Assembly: GCA_937871285.1 (NCBI GenBank)
Contig: CALMQS010000013.1
Span: 61,591-125,590, forward strand
Origin: an uncultured Sphingobacteriales bacterium
GTDB lineage: Bacteria > Bacteroidota > Bacteroidia > Chitinophagales > Chitinophagaceae
Reading direction: 5' to 3'
Length of the DNA: 64,000 bases
Program-made: the position numbers and the translations under genes
Part shown: positions 43,963 to 53,664 of the stretch, one piece after another
Position numbering within the stretch: position 1 is the stretch's first letter
Layout: every line of letters begins with the position of its first letter
Notes under the pieces: generated by a model
What the model was told of the DNA's origin: nothing
Databases searched by the model: none
Seen by the model: only the letters and a program-made list of their open reading frames with translations

Positions 43963-44685
43963 TCATGCTAAGGTCGCTGACAGCACATCGGCAATATGGA
44001 TGGTTTTCAAAGCCAGCTTATGTTTCCGGATGTACCCATCCAAATGCAGTAAACAGGATAAATCTGTAGAAATAATATATTCAGCTCCCATTTCAATTGC
44101 ATTTAACACCTTTTGTTCTCCCATTCCAATAGAGATAGGTTCAAACTTCACCGCAAAAGTGCCGCCAAAACCACAACACACTTCGCAATCCGGTGCCTCA
44201 ATCAATTGCAGTCCTTTCACATGCCGCAGCAATTTTCTTGGAGCATCCTTTATGCCACACTCCCTCAGGGCGCCGCAGGCATCATGATATACAGCCGAAG
44301 CTTTAAATTCAGCTCCAAGATCTTCTACATTCAAAACAGTAGTCAAAAATTCCGTAAACTCATATACAGGCAATTGCTGATGATGCATTTCTTTTTCATG
44401 TCCGTTATTCTCGAGTACCTTACCATAGTAATTTCTTACAAACCCGATACAGGATCCGCTGGGTGCTACAATGTATTCATTTTCTGAAAAGTCGCGAACA
44501 AATTTTTCAGCAACACTCCTGCATTCATCCCAATACCCGGCATTGTATGCGGGTTGCCCGCAGCAGGTTTGTTCCGCATTGTAATGTACCGTACAGCCTG
44601 CCTTTTTCAATACCTTTATCATATTAAAAGCAGTTTGTGGATACAACTGATCTACAAAGCAGGGAATAAAAAGACTAACATGCAT
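43963..44685 (-). CDS. lutA: LutA-type iron-sulfur subunit of L-lactate oxidation
   Basis: The 240-residue protein starts MHVSLFIPCFVDQLYP and has two CCG-type cysteine motifs, TCCGQPAYNAGYW and CEVCCGFGGTFAVKF, typical of LutA/GlcF-type Fe-S proteins. With LutB and LutC it oxidises L-lactate to pyruvate. In this context the lactate would come from L-fucose cleavage. A TTG two codons upstream was not chosen. It follows lutB by 64 bases; lutC is 16 kb away at 62138. Confidence 0.92.
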   Translation of the reverse strand: MHVSLFIPCFVDQLYPQTAFNMIKVLKKAGCTVHYNAEQTCCGQPAYNAGYWDECRSVAEKFVRDFSENEYIVAPSGSCIGFVRNYYGKVLENNGHEKEMHHQQLPVYEFTEFLTTVLNVEDLGAEFKASAVYHDACGALRECGIKDAPRKLLRHVKGLQLIEAPDCEVCCGFGGTFAVKFEPISIGMGEQKVLNAIEMGAEYIISTDLSCLLHLDGYIRKHKLALKTIHIADVLSATLA

Positions 44686-44749
44686 ACACAATAGTATTGA
44701 TCAAGGGCAGAAGTAAACCACTCACAATCCCTTGTAACTTTTGAAATAA

Positions 44750-46126
44750 TTATTGGCCGGTTGCTTTCCACAGCTCATTAAAAGTTTTGGGAGCAAAGTC
44801 CGGAAGGCTCCTGTTATCACCCCAGCTTTTCCGGAAAAGGAGTTTAATCATAAAATTTTTAATCCTGCCATTTGTCATGTTCATCATTGCACGGCTCAGG
44901 CAGGCCTTTTTCCATAGCAACCATCCTAATTTTTCACTACGGGAACCGAAATGGGCCTTTACCGACTTATTGCGGTTATACAACAAGAGCTCGTGTAGAT
45001 TAATATGAACCGGGCACACTTGTGTACAAGCCCCGCAAAGCGATGAAGCATAACTGAGGTGCTTATAAGATTTAAGCCCACTCAGATAAGGGGTTATGAC
45101 CGAACCGATAGGCCCGCCATAGGTAGCTTTATACGTATGCCCCCCAATATTTTTGAATACCGGACACACATTTAAACAGGCTCCGCAACGTATACAAAAC
45201 AAACTTTCCCTTGCTGTAACATCGGCAAGTATATTGGTCCTTCCGTTATCCAGCAATATCACATACATATCTTCGGGACCATCTGGTTCATTTTCTTTCT
45301 TTGCACCGGAAAAGATGGTATTGTAAACCGTTACCTGCTGTCCTGAACCATGCGTTGCCAATAAAGGCCAGAACAAGGCAAGGTCGCTTACAGACGGCAA
45401 TATCTTTTCAATACCGGTAATGGCAATATGCGTTTTAGGAAAACTGGTACATAATCTTGCATTCCCTTCATTTTCTGTTACCGCCACAGCGCCGATATCA
45501 GCCAGTAAAAAATTTACCCCGGTAATTCCAATATCCGCCTCCACATACTTTTGACGAAGTAGTTGTCTGGTAAATAATGTAAGCTCCTCAGGAGCCAAAC
45601 CGGGTGGTGCATTTAATTTTTCATGAAATAACAGGGCCACTTCCTCCCTGCTTTTATGCATTGAAGGTGCTACCATATGATAAGGCGCCTCTCCGGACAA
45701 TTGCTGTATATACTCACCAAGATCCGTTTCCACTACTTCAATACCATGCCGCGATAAAAAAGGATTCAAATGAATTTCTTCTGTAACCATGGACTTACTC
45801 TTGACAACACTTTTAGCCTGTTTCTGTTTGCATATTTGTAAAACCGCGTCTAATGCCTGTTGCGGATTTTCTGCCCATATTACTTTGCCTCCCCTTTCTG
45901 TAAATTTTTTTTCAAATTCCAGCAGGTATTTATTTAAGTGCTCAATCGTTTCCCATTTTATGTTTTTGGCTCTTTTGCGCGCTGATTCCAGACCCGGGAA
46001 TACATTTTTCCCTTTCTGAAAAGCAATATCTGATTGCATCAGGCTATAGTTAATTTTCCGCCTGTGCTCCAGGTCAGTCGCTTTTATCCTGCTTTCCTCC
46101 TGGAATATTTTTTCCTGTTCATGCAT
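44750..46126 (-). CDS. lutB: LutB-type LUD-domain ferredoxin protein
   Basis: The 458-residue protein combines an N-terminal LUD domain (about 60-300; KSMVTEEIHLNPFL, GITGVNFLLADIGAVAVTENEGN) with two 4Fe-4S clusters (CIRCGACLNVCPVF and CGACTQVCPVHI at about 310-375) and a C-terminal extension. It is the large subunit of the L-lactate-oxidising LutABC complex. It follows the mutarotase gene with a 29-base gap and precedes lutA on the same strand. Confidence 0.93.
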   Translation of the reverse strand: MHEQEKIFQEESRIKATDLEHRRKINYSLMQSDIAFQKGKNVFPGLESARKRAKNIKWETIEHLNKYLLEFEKKFTERGGKVIWAENPQQALDAVLQICKQKQAKSVVKSKSMVTEEIHLNPFLSRHGIEVVETDLGEYIQQLSGEAPYHMVAPSMHKSREEVALLFHEKLNAPPGLAPEELTLFTRQLLRQKYVEADIGITGVNFLLADIGAVAVTENEGNARLCTSFPKTHIAITGIEKILPSVSDLALFWPLLATHGSGQQVTVYNTIFSGAKKENEPDGPEDMYVILLDNGRTNILADVTARESLFCIRCGACLNVCPVFKNIGGHTYKATYGGPIGSVITPYLSGLKSYKHLSYASSLCGACTQVCPVHINLHELLLYNRNKSVKAHFGSRSEKLGWLLWKKACLSRAMMNMTNGRIKNFMIKLLFRKSWGDNRSLPDFAPKTFNELWKATGQ

Positions 46127-46155
46127 GTGGAATGGTTTAATGGCGTGATCAAAAT

Positions 46156-46617
46156 CTATTCCGTATGAAATACTTCATCCATCGGTGACCATATTTCTCC
46201 TGCTGCAGCGGCATCGGACAATGGCTGCTGACAGGGGTCAGTTTCTTTCCACCAACGTTGTGTTACCGCATCGGATGCCATTTTTTTCATGTCCAGCTCA
46301 TAATTATCTCCTATGTATTCATAATAGCTGAACAAATAGTATTTATCCTCTATTTTCTTAAAATAAATTGAATAGTTACGGATATTACATTCTTTAATTT
46401 TTTTTAGTACGCCCTCCCATGTATTGGCATGGAGTTCTTTATAATAAGCTATCTTCTCTGGTTTAAGACCGGTAACCATTCCTATCCGAAGTGGCTCTTT
46501 TTTTGTTGCTTCAGTTCGTGTGTCCTGATCTGTTGCAGCAGCGCCCGTTTCACGGCAACTGTAAAAAGATAACGCTGCAAACAACAGGACACAAGATGCA
46601 TAGTATCGCATTTTCAT
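46156..46617 (-). CDS. L-rhamnose/L-fucose mutarotase family lipoprotein
   Basis: The 153-residue protein has a lipoprotein signal (LLFAALSFYSC), a short linker, then a dimeric ferredoxin-like mutarotase domain of the RhaM/YiiL type (GLKPEKIAYYKELHANTW, IRNYSIYF, YLFSYYEYIG, TQRWWKETDPCQQPL). RhaM-type enzymes interconvert sugar anomers and are normally cytoplasmic; a lipid anchor would put this one in the periplasm or at the cell surface. It is next to the SSS symporter, suggesting that it prepares the transported anomer. Sugar specificity (fucose or rhamnose) is inferred from the locus. Confidence 0.85.
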   Translation of the reverse strand: MKMRYYASCVLLFAALSFYSCRETGAAATDQDTRTEATKKEPLRIGMVTGLKPEKIAYYKELHANTWEGVLKKIKECNIRNYSIYFKKIEDKYYLFSYYEYIGDNYELDMKKMASDAVTQRWWKETDPCQQPLSDAAAAGEIWSPMDEVFHTE

Positions 46618-46654
46618 TCAATTTAAAGGTTTACAAAACGTTGTTATTCCGCTA

Positions 46655-48307
46655 CTATCCAAAAAGCATATACAGCATAACCACACAGGCAACCAATAAT
46701 GCCGATAGCCATTTATAATTTCCCAATCCTTTCCATCCTTTGCTTTGTAAGGGCTCCCAGGGAGACCGCCAGAATAATGTTTTACTGTCTTCCGTATGCT
46801 GTACAGGATACGCAAACGACAGCAGCACCTGCATCACCAGGCATGCGCAAAACAGGTAAAAAGCCATCATCATAAATGGTATCTTACCTATGATGCTTAA
46901 TGGAAGCAGCTTATTAATAGTAAATACAACTACGCCGAGCAAAGAGCCCATCCATAAAGTATACTGAGCTGATTTGGCTGATGCCTTTTCCCAGAATATT
47001 CCCAATAGAAAAACACAGGTAATTGGAGGTGCAATATGTGCAATGATATCATTTAACCCGTTAAACAAGCTCTCATAGCTATTAAGCAACGGCAATAAGG
47101 CAACAGAAAATATAAGAGCAACCACCACTGCTATACGCCCCAACTTTACCAACTGCTTATCTTTTACACCAGGTCTAAACCTTTTAATGAGGTCATAACT
47201 TACAAGTGTTGAAATGGAGTTCAGCGCTCCTGATACCTGGCTCATTAAACCGGAAAGCAATGCAGCTACTACTATTCCAATTAAACCAGTTGGTAATAAT
47301 TGGGTGATCATGAGCGTATATATGCCTTTACTGTTCACGACCGCTTCGCCAGACGCAGTAACAGTGGTGATGGAGCTAAGATCTATCAAACCTTTTTGCG
47401 CCAACCCATAGGCCATTAAACCCGGCACCACAAAAATAAATACAGGCAGTATTTTAATAAATCCGCAAAAAAGGGAGCCTACCCGTGCGTGGTTCTCGTC
47501 TTTCGCTCCCAGAACCCTCTGAACAATAGTTTGATCAGCGCACCAGTACCATATCCCTAATACCGGATACCCAAGCAAAACAGCGTACCAGGGCATCTTG
47601 CTGCTATCGCCATGGGGTCTGAGCATTGAAATCTTTTCCATAGCCTGGTGCTCTTCCAGTACCTGAACCAATGAGGTCCAGCCGCCCAGTTTTAACCATG
47701 ACGCAGCGGTAATAACGATAGCCCCTGCAACCAATACTATGGTTTGAATAGACTCTGTTATTACAACAGCCCTTAAGCCTCCAATGATGGTATACACGGC
47801 TACCAATACGGAAATTACCGTAACACTTACGTACATATCAATTCCGAAAAGCGTTTCTAACACAATTCCCCCTGCAAGCAATGAAAAGGCAATATGGATA
47901 ATAACCGCCGATACAATTGAAATAACAGTAAGCCAGTCACGGCAGGCCGTGTTATACCTTTTTTCCAAAAAAACAGGTAAGGTAGGCACTTTAGACCTGA
48001 TATAGAAAGGAACAAAAAACAATGCCAGTAAAATAAGGGTAAATGCAGCCATCCATTCAAAGTTGCCATTCAGCAGTCCCGTATCAAACCCTGACTGAGC
48101 AAGGCTCACAAGGTGAATACAGGATATATTCGTAGCAAATAAAGCCAATCCTATTACCGGCCATCTTAACGTTTTTCCAGCCAGGAAATACTCATCAGAG
48201 GCACTGCTTCTGCTCTTCTTTCTTTTTCGTAAACCAGCCCATAGGCCTACGAAAACAATAATGAGTATATACAAAATACTAATGATCAGATCAGGGGTTT
48301 TAATCAT
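46655..48307 (-). CDS. SSS-family sodium/solute symporter
   Basis: The 550-residue membrane protein has about 14 hydrophobic segments and SSS hallmarks: YFLAGKTLRWPVIGLALFAT near residue 40, GGLRAVVITESIQ and GLMSQVSGALNSISTLVSYD. These sodium-coupled carriers of the SGLT type import monosaccharides across the inner membrane. The mutarotase follows 37 bases later and a GH29 fusion precedes it, so L-fucose or a related sugar is the likely cargo. Confidence 0.92.
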   Translation of the reverse strand: MIKTPDLIISILYILIIVFVGLWAGLRKRKKSRSSASDEYFLAGKTLRWPVIGLALFATNISCIHLVSLAQSGFDTGLLNGNFEWMAAFTLILLALFFVPFYIRSKVPTLPVFLEKRYNTACRDWLTVISIVSAVIIHIAFSLLAGGIVLETLFGIDMYVSVTVISVLVAVYTIIGGLRAVVITESIQTIVLVAGAIVITAASWLKLGGWTSLVQVLEEHQAMEKISMLRPHGDSSKMPWYAVLLGYPVLGIWYWCADQTIVQRVLGAKDENHARVGSLFCGFIKILPVFIFVVPGLMAYGLAQKGLIDLSSITTVTASGEAVVNSKGIYTLMITQLLPTGLIGIVVAALLSGLMSQVSGALNSISTLVSYDLIKRFRPGVKDKQLVKLGRIAVVVALIFSVALLPLLNSYESLFNGLNDIIAHIAPPITCVFLLGIFWEKASAKSAQYTLWMGSLLGVVVFTINKLLPLSIIGKIPFMMMAFYLFCACLVMQVLLSFAYPVQHTEDSKTLFWRSPWEPLQSKGWKGLGNYKWLSALLVACVVMLYMLFG

Positions 48308-48372
48308 CTGGCAAGATTCAAATGTTGGATAAGCACTATAAACAGGAAATTAATCTAACAGGAAATATTTCA

Positions 48373-50727
48373 TCAGCGTTTTGTGTATACAGCAAACTTC
48401 CTGATTTTCTTTTCTGCACTACGCTTTGTTATTATCAGCCTCACCTGACTCGTTTCTACAGGTTCAATAGCTTCCAGGCGCCTCCTTCCAATGCTTAGGC
48501 CTGAAGTTATCGTTTTCCATTGACCGGCAATATATGCTTCTGTTTTATATTGTTGTATAAATTGTCCGTTGTGGATGTCTTCTTCTATTTCAATCAATCC
48601 CACCCTCTTTTTTTCAGACATGTGTAAATGAATGGTATCTCCCACTATGTTTTGATTTGCTTGTGCCAACGGATCAGCGAACATGCTATTTATTTTTTTC
48701 CCAAATTCATACAGGCTTTTTACTTCAGCAGGCGGAATTATTCCGCTGGTATCGGGTGTCATATTAATAAGCAGGTTAGCACCACGACCGATAGACTCAA
48801 AATAGGTTTTAGTCAGAAAGTCCATATTCCGTAATGTTTTGTCAGAATCCGGAACCCAAAACCACGTGTCGCGTGTATGAAGGCAGGCTTCAGCAGGTAA
48901 CCATCCTGCATTCTGCGGGCCTACCCAATGAGACAATCCCTCTCCTGGTTTTACTACATTCCATAACGGATACGCAGCCCATCCCTGCTCGCTTCCCGAC
49001 CAGCGTATATCCGGCCGGGTGCCACCCATAATTACAGCGCCGGGTTGCAAATGCTTTACCATAGCGTGAATGGCATCACCAAATGCCGTACCCAATGGCT
49101 TCATCGTTTCAGGATCCATTACATCCCAGCCAAAAGGGTCATAGGCGCCGTCAAACCACAGATATGAAATTTCACCATAGTTGGTCAGCAGCTCTCTCAA
49201 CTGTTCCAAAAACACCGGGAAATATTTATTGATGTTGCCAACTAACTTTCTTTCTCCCTGAGGATCCGGGGTGCTGGTGCAGCCAAAATGTTTATCGCCT
49301 CCGGATACATAAAGCCCCACTCTAACGCCATATTTCCTGCAGGCCTTCACAAATTCACCTACTACATCGCCCTTCCCGTTTTTCCATGACGATTGCTTAA
49401 CGGAGTAATCGGTTGTTTCAGTAGGCCATAAACAATATCCATTATGATGTTTGGCTGTTAAAACGATATGCTTGGCGCCAAAAGACTGGGCTGTCTTTAC
49501 CCATTGATCTGCATCCAGCTTAGATGGATTAAATAAATCAGCAACCGGAACGGCAAGCATATCAGATTTGATATAGGTAGCCGGTCCAAAGTGAATGAAA
49601 GCTCCGAGCTGCTCCTGCTGATACGTTAATTGTTGCGGAGACGGTTTCGTTTTTATTTCATTGTGAACATTTTGATGTTGCACCCCGCCTGAAGGCGCGA
49701 TAAGAACCGGCGCCCAATTGCCTTTATGATCGGGCGATACAAAGGTTTGCTTTTGTGTATCCTCAAAAAAATACGCAAATAACTGTGCCGGGGTTCCATC
49801 ATAGGTAGCCCATTGCAAATCGCCTGCAGTTGTTTGATCACTTCCCGTAAAATACAATATGGTTTGCCCGTTATAATAACACAATTCAACATCAGAGGCA
49901 TTGCTTTCGGGTATTCCCGGATCAATCAATGGAATATTCCGAATGGAAGGATCGAAGGTTATAAATGGCCGGCTGGCAGGTGCGTCTTCCCAGTTCACCA
50001 GGTCCTTTGACCGGGTAATCCGGGTTTCGTAACCCATTTTAATATTTTCAAGATATAAGGTATAATACCATCCACCTTCATAGTATAAGGCAGGCCCGCC
50101 AACATATTTATCTTTTCCATAAACAGCGCCGGGAATTTCTTTCCAGTTCACCAGGTCGTCTGATGCAAGATACCTGAACGTAAAGGGCTTCCAGGTGGGA
50201 TCATTGGTTTCGTACAATAAAATGAATGTATCTTTCCCCCGGGTTACGGCAGTATTGTAAAAGAACTCCCTGGGATTAGCTTTAAATACGGTAACAGGCT
50301 TTGTCCATTTTTTTAAATCAGCAGAACTTGTCATTGTAATTTCCGTCATCTGCCGCCACGGTTTTCCCTGCCCGTAATTACCGGCAAAAATATATACCCT
50401 GCCGTTGTGTGTTAGTACGGTTCCAAATCCATGATTTTTTAAAGCAACGGATACAATCTTTCCGGTAGCAACATCTTTGATCCGCACTTCATCCTCATGA
50501 AACAAATCGCCCGGTTTGGCGCCCTTTACATCCCAGAAACGCTGGTTGCTCTCCATGAGGTATAACCGGTCATTAAAAACAAAAGGAGATGATTCCACCA
50601 GCGGCGATCCCAGGCGGCCTTGTTTAACGATGGGATTTGTCCAGGTTGATTGCGCCGATACACAACCTATACTCCACAATAAAATACCCAACAGGGAAGC
50701 TCGTTTTGCAAAGATTCCGTTCATCAT
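48373..50727 (-). CDS. Two-part glycosidase: N-terminal beta-propeller fused to GH29 alpha-L-fucosidase
   Basis: The 784-residue exported protein (leader LLGILLWSIGCVSAQ) has a five-bladed propeller of the GH43/GH32/GH117 kind at about 25-350 (TNPIVKQGRLGSPLVESSPF, blades with SSADLKKW and SKDLVNWEDA). A GH29 barrel follows at about 370-690: LGAFIHFGPATY, VLTAKHHNGYCLWPT, KYGVRVGLYVS, and ISYLWFDGAYD, whose Asp is the expected nucleophile. The end is a C-terminal beta domain. GH29 enzymes are retaining alpha-L-fucosidases. Whether the propeller is catalytic or binds glycan is unclear. The frame opens with a GTG 15 codons earlier, but the double ATG before the leader is preferred. Confidence 0.87.
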   Translation of the reverse strand: MMNGIFAKRASLLGILLWSIGCVSAQSTWTNPIVKQGRLGSPLVESSPFVFNDRLYLMESNQRFWDVKGAKPGDLFHEDEVRIKDVATGKIVSVALKNHGFGTVLTHNGRVYIFAGNYGQGKPWRQMTEITMTSSADLKKWTKPVTVFKANPREFFYNTAVTRGKDTFILLYETNDPTWKPFTFRYLASDDLVNWKEIPGAVYGKDKYVGGPALYYEGGWYYTLYLENIKMGYETRITRSKDLVNWEDAPASRPFITFDPSIRNIPLIDPGIPESNASDVELCYYNGQTILYFTGSDQTTAGDLQWATYDGTPAQLFAYFFEDTQKQTFVSPDHKGNWAPVLIAPSGGVQHQNVHNEIKTKPSPQQLTYQQEQLGAFIHFGPATYIKSDMLAVPVADLFNPSKLDADQWVKTAQSFGAKHIVLTAKHHNGYCLWPTETTDYSVKQSSWKNGKGDVVGEFVKACRKYGVRVGLYVSGGDKHFGCTSTPDPQGERKLVGNINKYFPVFLEQLRELLTNYGEISYLWFDGAYDPFGWDVMDPETMKPLGTAFGDAIHAMVKHLQPGAVIMGGTRPDIRWSGSEQGWAAYPLWNVVKPGEGLSHWVGPQNAGWLPAEACLHTRDTWFWVPDSDKTLRNMDFLTKTYFESIGRGANLLINMTPDTSGIIPPAEVKSLYEFGKKINSMFADPLAQANQNIVGDTIHLHMSEKKRVGLIEIEEDIHNGQFIQQYKTEAYIAGQWKTITSGLSIGRRRLEAIEPVETSQVRLIITKRSAEKKIRKFAVYTKR

Positions 50728-50939
50728 TTTTTTATTATTATGCTTTCTGATTAATAAAAAGTAAATATCCACTTTCAGAATGAGTTTGTAAATAGAATAT
50801 CGGGCTTTTTGGCTGGACTATTCTATTTATTCATCACTGCTATCTTTAGTTTTTTAATTACCTATAGAATAGCGCGTAGAATGGTCCTTATGTTTAATCT
50901 TAATAACCCTACTGCAAATGAGTAGCGACGCGTTATAAG

Positions 50940-51065
50940 TCAATACTTACCGATTATAAATTTATAAGCTTTGGGATTTATTAAAGGCTCTTTATCCTCC
51001 CTGATCATTTTCCACTTTTCGATTGGTTCATGTTCAATGTTAAACGCTTTTTCAATTACAAATGA
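50940..51065 (-). pseudogene. Short coding remnant between the two GH29 genes
   Basis: In the 390-base gap, the minus strand has a 41-codon stretch with gene-like composition. It includes FVIEKAFNIEHEPIEKWKM and ends in AYKFIIGKY plus TGA. A stop codon bounds it upstream and there is no initiating ATG before the middle. It looks like the 3' end of a lost gene; I cannot name the family. The remaining gap is AT-rich with no clear signals. Confidence 0.35.
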
Positions 51066-51119
51066 TTAAACAAAGAAGAAATTATGCTCGCTGTAATCTA
51101 TTCTATAATGTGAATACTT

Positions 51120-53504
51120 TTAATCTACCCAAAAAACTGAAAAACTCTTAATAATCGGCTCGGCAGTTGCTTTTACAACAACTAAGCGTATTTTGGTGCA
51201 TTCAGTAGGTTCAAACTGCTGTATACGTTTATGCCCTATCGATTGTCCATCGCAGATTGTTTTCCATTTATTCTTTATAAAAGCCTCAACTCTATATTCA
51301 CGAATGCGCTCTCCCTGACGAATGTCTTCCTGAATTATAATATGATTAATTTTTTTTGTACCATATAGTTGGAGTGTAATCCTGTTACCCTTTCCTGAGG
51401 TTTTAGCCAATGGGTTTGAAAATCTTCTACGAATTTCATTACCCCATTCTTGCAAACGCTTTACATCTGGTTCAGGTAATAAGCCATCGGCATCAGGTGT
51501 TAATCCCATAATCAAAGTAGAGTTTCGCCCAACGGATTTATAGTACATATCCATCAACTTGTCAAGCGACGAAACATGAGATTCACAACCCGGATCCCAA
51601 AACCAGTCATGGCCATCATTTGATCCTCGTAGTGGGGCATCGGACATGGCCGGCATCCAGTACCTACCATCCGGATCACCTACTTTAAGTATCTCATAAT
51701 TATTTTTGGATACTATCGGATTAAATGATTCTCCTGCTCCAAATGCATAAAACGGAAATGTCGCCCAGCACGGATAGTTTACGGTGCCCGACTCTGAGCC
51801 TCCCCACCTGACTTCGGCTAATTGCCTGTTATGGTAGAATATACAATCGGGCTGATATTGTTGTACAATCGGCAATACGTCCGGAGCTCCGGAAGCAGGA
51901 TGATCTGCTCCTCCATCGAACCATATCTCAAACAGGCTTCCATAACGAGTACAGATCTCTTTCACCATGCCTTCAACCATTCTGTTGTACCATTTATGGC
52001 GGTTTTCTCGGAACTCGCCCTCTCCATTTAATTTGAAATCATGTACACCAAAAAATGAATTCCATCGAATACCTAAATATATGCCCGGCTTAATACCATA
52101 CTTGCGGCATGAATTCACGAAATCGCGCACAATATCACCTTTCCCATTTTGAAAATTCAACGCCTTCATGGAATAAGGGTTCACATCCGATTGATACAAA
52201 GCAAAACCTGATTCATGAGTTGCCGTTAATAAAGCAAATGTAAAACCAGCATCCTTTGCAGCTTTAACCCATTGGTCAGTATCTAGTTTTGTAGGATTAA
52301 ATGTCTGATAATCCTTAACCGGGTTGATACGAATATTCTCCTGTATGTATTTTTGCCCATCAAAAATATGCAGTTCGTAATGGAATATCGCTCCAATTTC
52401 AGCTTCTTGCCAGGCGAGTTGCCTTTTATTTGGGAGCACTAACTTATCTACCCGTACTGGTAAAAAAGCAATATACGATTCATCATCTTTCTGCACTGTC
52501 ACACTTACCACCCGCGGATCATCTTGTTCACAATAAACAAATGGCCTTTCTATTTGGCTGGGATGAAGCGTGTCCTTATGTTGATACGGTATTACTTTGG
52601 GCATCAACACATATTCTGTTGCTTTCTTCCAGTCGATGCCATCTGTGGAGCTAATCATGCCGATAAAGCTACTCGAAGGGAAAACAGCATAGTAATGCTT
52701 TCTTTTTTTGTCGTACCACGTAGATATATCATCGGATCTCATAAAATCAGTCAGCGGTTTTTTCTGCAATTCGAAAGGTCCAACCGGAGAATCGGAAAAG
52801 GCTATTAACTGGTTACGGGGTACGTCAGTTATATCTGTTTCAACATCTTCTACGATAAGGCAATAGCCTCTGTCCTCTTTTTGTATAATGTCACTGCTTA
52901 TTTTTAAGGTTGTGGTTGACCCGGAAATTCCTATAGGTGAATCAGCGCGTTTCCATGGACCATTGGGAGAGTTTGCAACAGCTACACTAATTCGTTGACT
53001 ATTATGCAATATTCTCCATTTCGGATCGGATGGTCCGGCCTGCAGTATTTTTTTCAGATCACTAAGGGTATATGTTCCATCCCTATAATTAATAGAGCTG
53101 TAATAGAGATAATATTTACCATCAAAAAATTTAATCTTTGGATTATGAGTCATGACTGAATCCCATTGTTCTTTGCCACCACCTTGTAATACGGTTTCTT
53201 TATATTCCCATGGACCTTCAGCCCTATCGGCAATAGCATGGGCTATTTCAGAAAAAACTATCCAGCCTGAAAAGGAATATTCTTTTTTCCAACGGGAGTA
53301 AAAAAGATGGTATTTCCCATCATTACCTTTTATAATGGAAGAACCTGAATGGTAGTAGCCATCCGTTTTAAAAATATTGTCTTCCGTAATGGGTTGTAAC
53401 TTGTCTTTAAAAAAAAGCACGTCTGGAACACTTTGACCAAATAGCCAAAGAGAATTGACAAAACAGGTTACAAGCAACAGGTATCTTTTGATATAATTGA
53501 TCAT
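51120..53504 (-). CDS. Two-part glycosidase: N-terminal beta-propeller fused to GH29 alpha-L-fucosidase
   Basis: The 794-residue exported protein (leader YLLLVTCFVNSLWLFGQ) repeats the architecture of the GH29 fusion at 48373. An N-terminal propeller (GKYHLFYSRWKKEYSF, IKFFDGKYYLYYSSINY, SISSTDGIDW-like blades) is followed by a GH29 barrel (AEIGAIFHYELHIFD, LLTATHESGFALYQSD, YGIKPGIYLGIRW, and SLFEIWFDGGADHP with the nucleophile Asp). A C-terminal beta domain contains IIIQEDIRQGERIREY. The usual HFG of the first strand is HYE here. It is read after the sulfatase gene, so de-fucosylation is probably coupled with desulfation. Confidence 0.87.
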   Translation of the reverse strand: MINYIKRYLLLVTCFVNSLWLFGQSVPDVLFFKDKLQPITEDNIFKTDGYYHSGSSIIKGNDGKYHLFYSRWKKEYSFSGWIVFSEIAHAIADRAEGPWEYKETVLQGGGKEQWDSVMTHNPKIKFFDGKYYLYYSSINYRDGTYTLSDLKKILQAGPSDPKWRILHNSQRISVAVANSPNGPWKRADSPIGISGSTTTLKISSDIIQKEDRGYCLIVEDVETDITDVPRNQLIAFSDSPVGPFELQKKPLTDFMRSDDISTWYDKKRKHYYAVFPSSSFIGMISSTDGIDWKKATEYVLMPKVIPYQHKDTLHPSQIERPFVYCEQDDPRVVSVTVQKDDESYIAFLPVRVDKLVLPNKRQLAWQEAEIGAIFHYELHIFDGQKYIQENIRINPVKDYQTFNPTKLDTDQWVKAAKDAGFTFALLTATHESGFALYQSDVNPYSMKALNFQNGKGDIVRDFVNSCRKYGIKPGIYLGIRWNSFFGVHDFKLNGEGEFRENRHKWYNRMVEGMVKEICTRYGSLFEIWFDGGADHPASGAPDVLPIVQQYQPDCIFYHNRQLAEVRWGGSESGTVNYPCWATFPFYAFGAGESFNPIVSKNNYEILKVGDPDGRYWMPAMSDAPLRGSNDGHDWFWDPGCESHVSSLDKLMDMYYKSVGRNSTLIMGLTPDADGLLPEPDVKRLQEWGNEIRRRFSNPLAKTSGKGNRITLQLYGTKKINHIIIQEDIRQGERIREYRVEAFIKNKWKTICDGQSIGHKRIQQFEPTECTKIRLVVVKATAEPIIKSFSVFWVD

Positions 53505-53664
53505 AACTTCGTGTATAACTTATTTTTTAATTTGCTGGCAGGCAATTTCAAGTTACATGCCTCACTTTCATTTACCAGGCAACTGAAAAAAGTCTTTATG
53601 AAAAAACCCATGTCCGAGCAATTTGCTTACAATTCTATTGGTAGATCTTGATGATTATTTAGCA

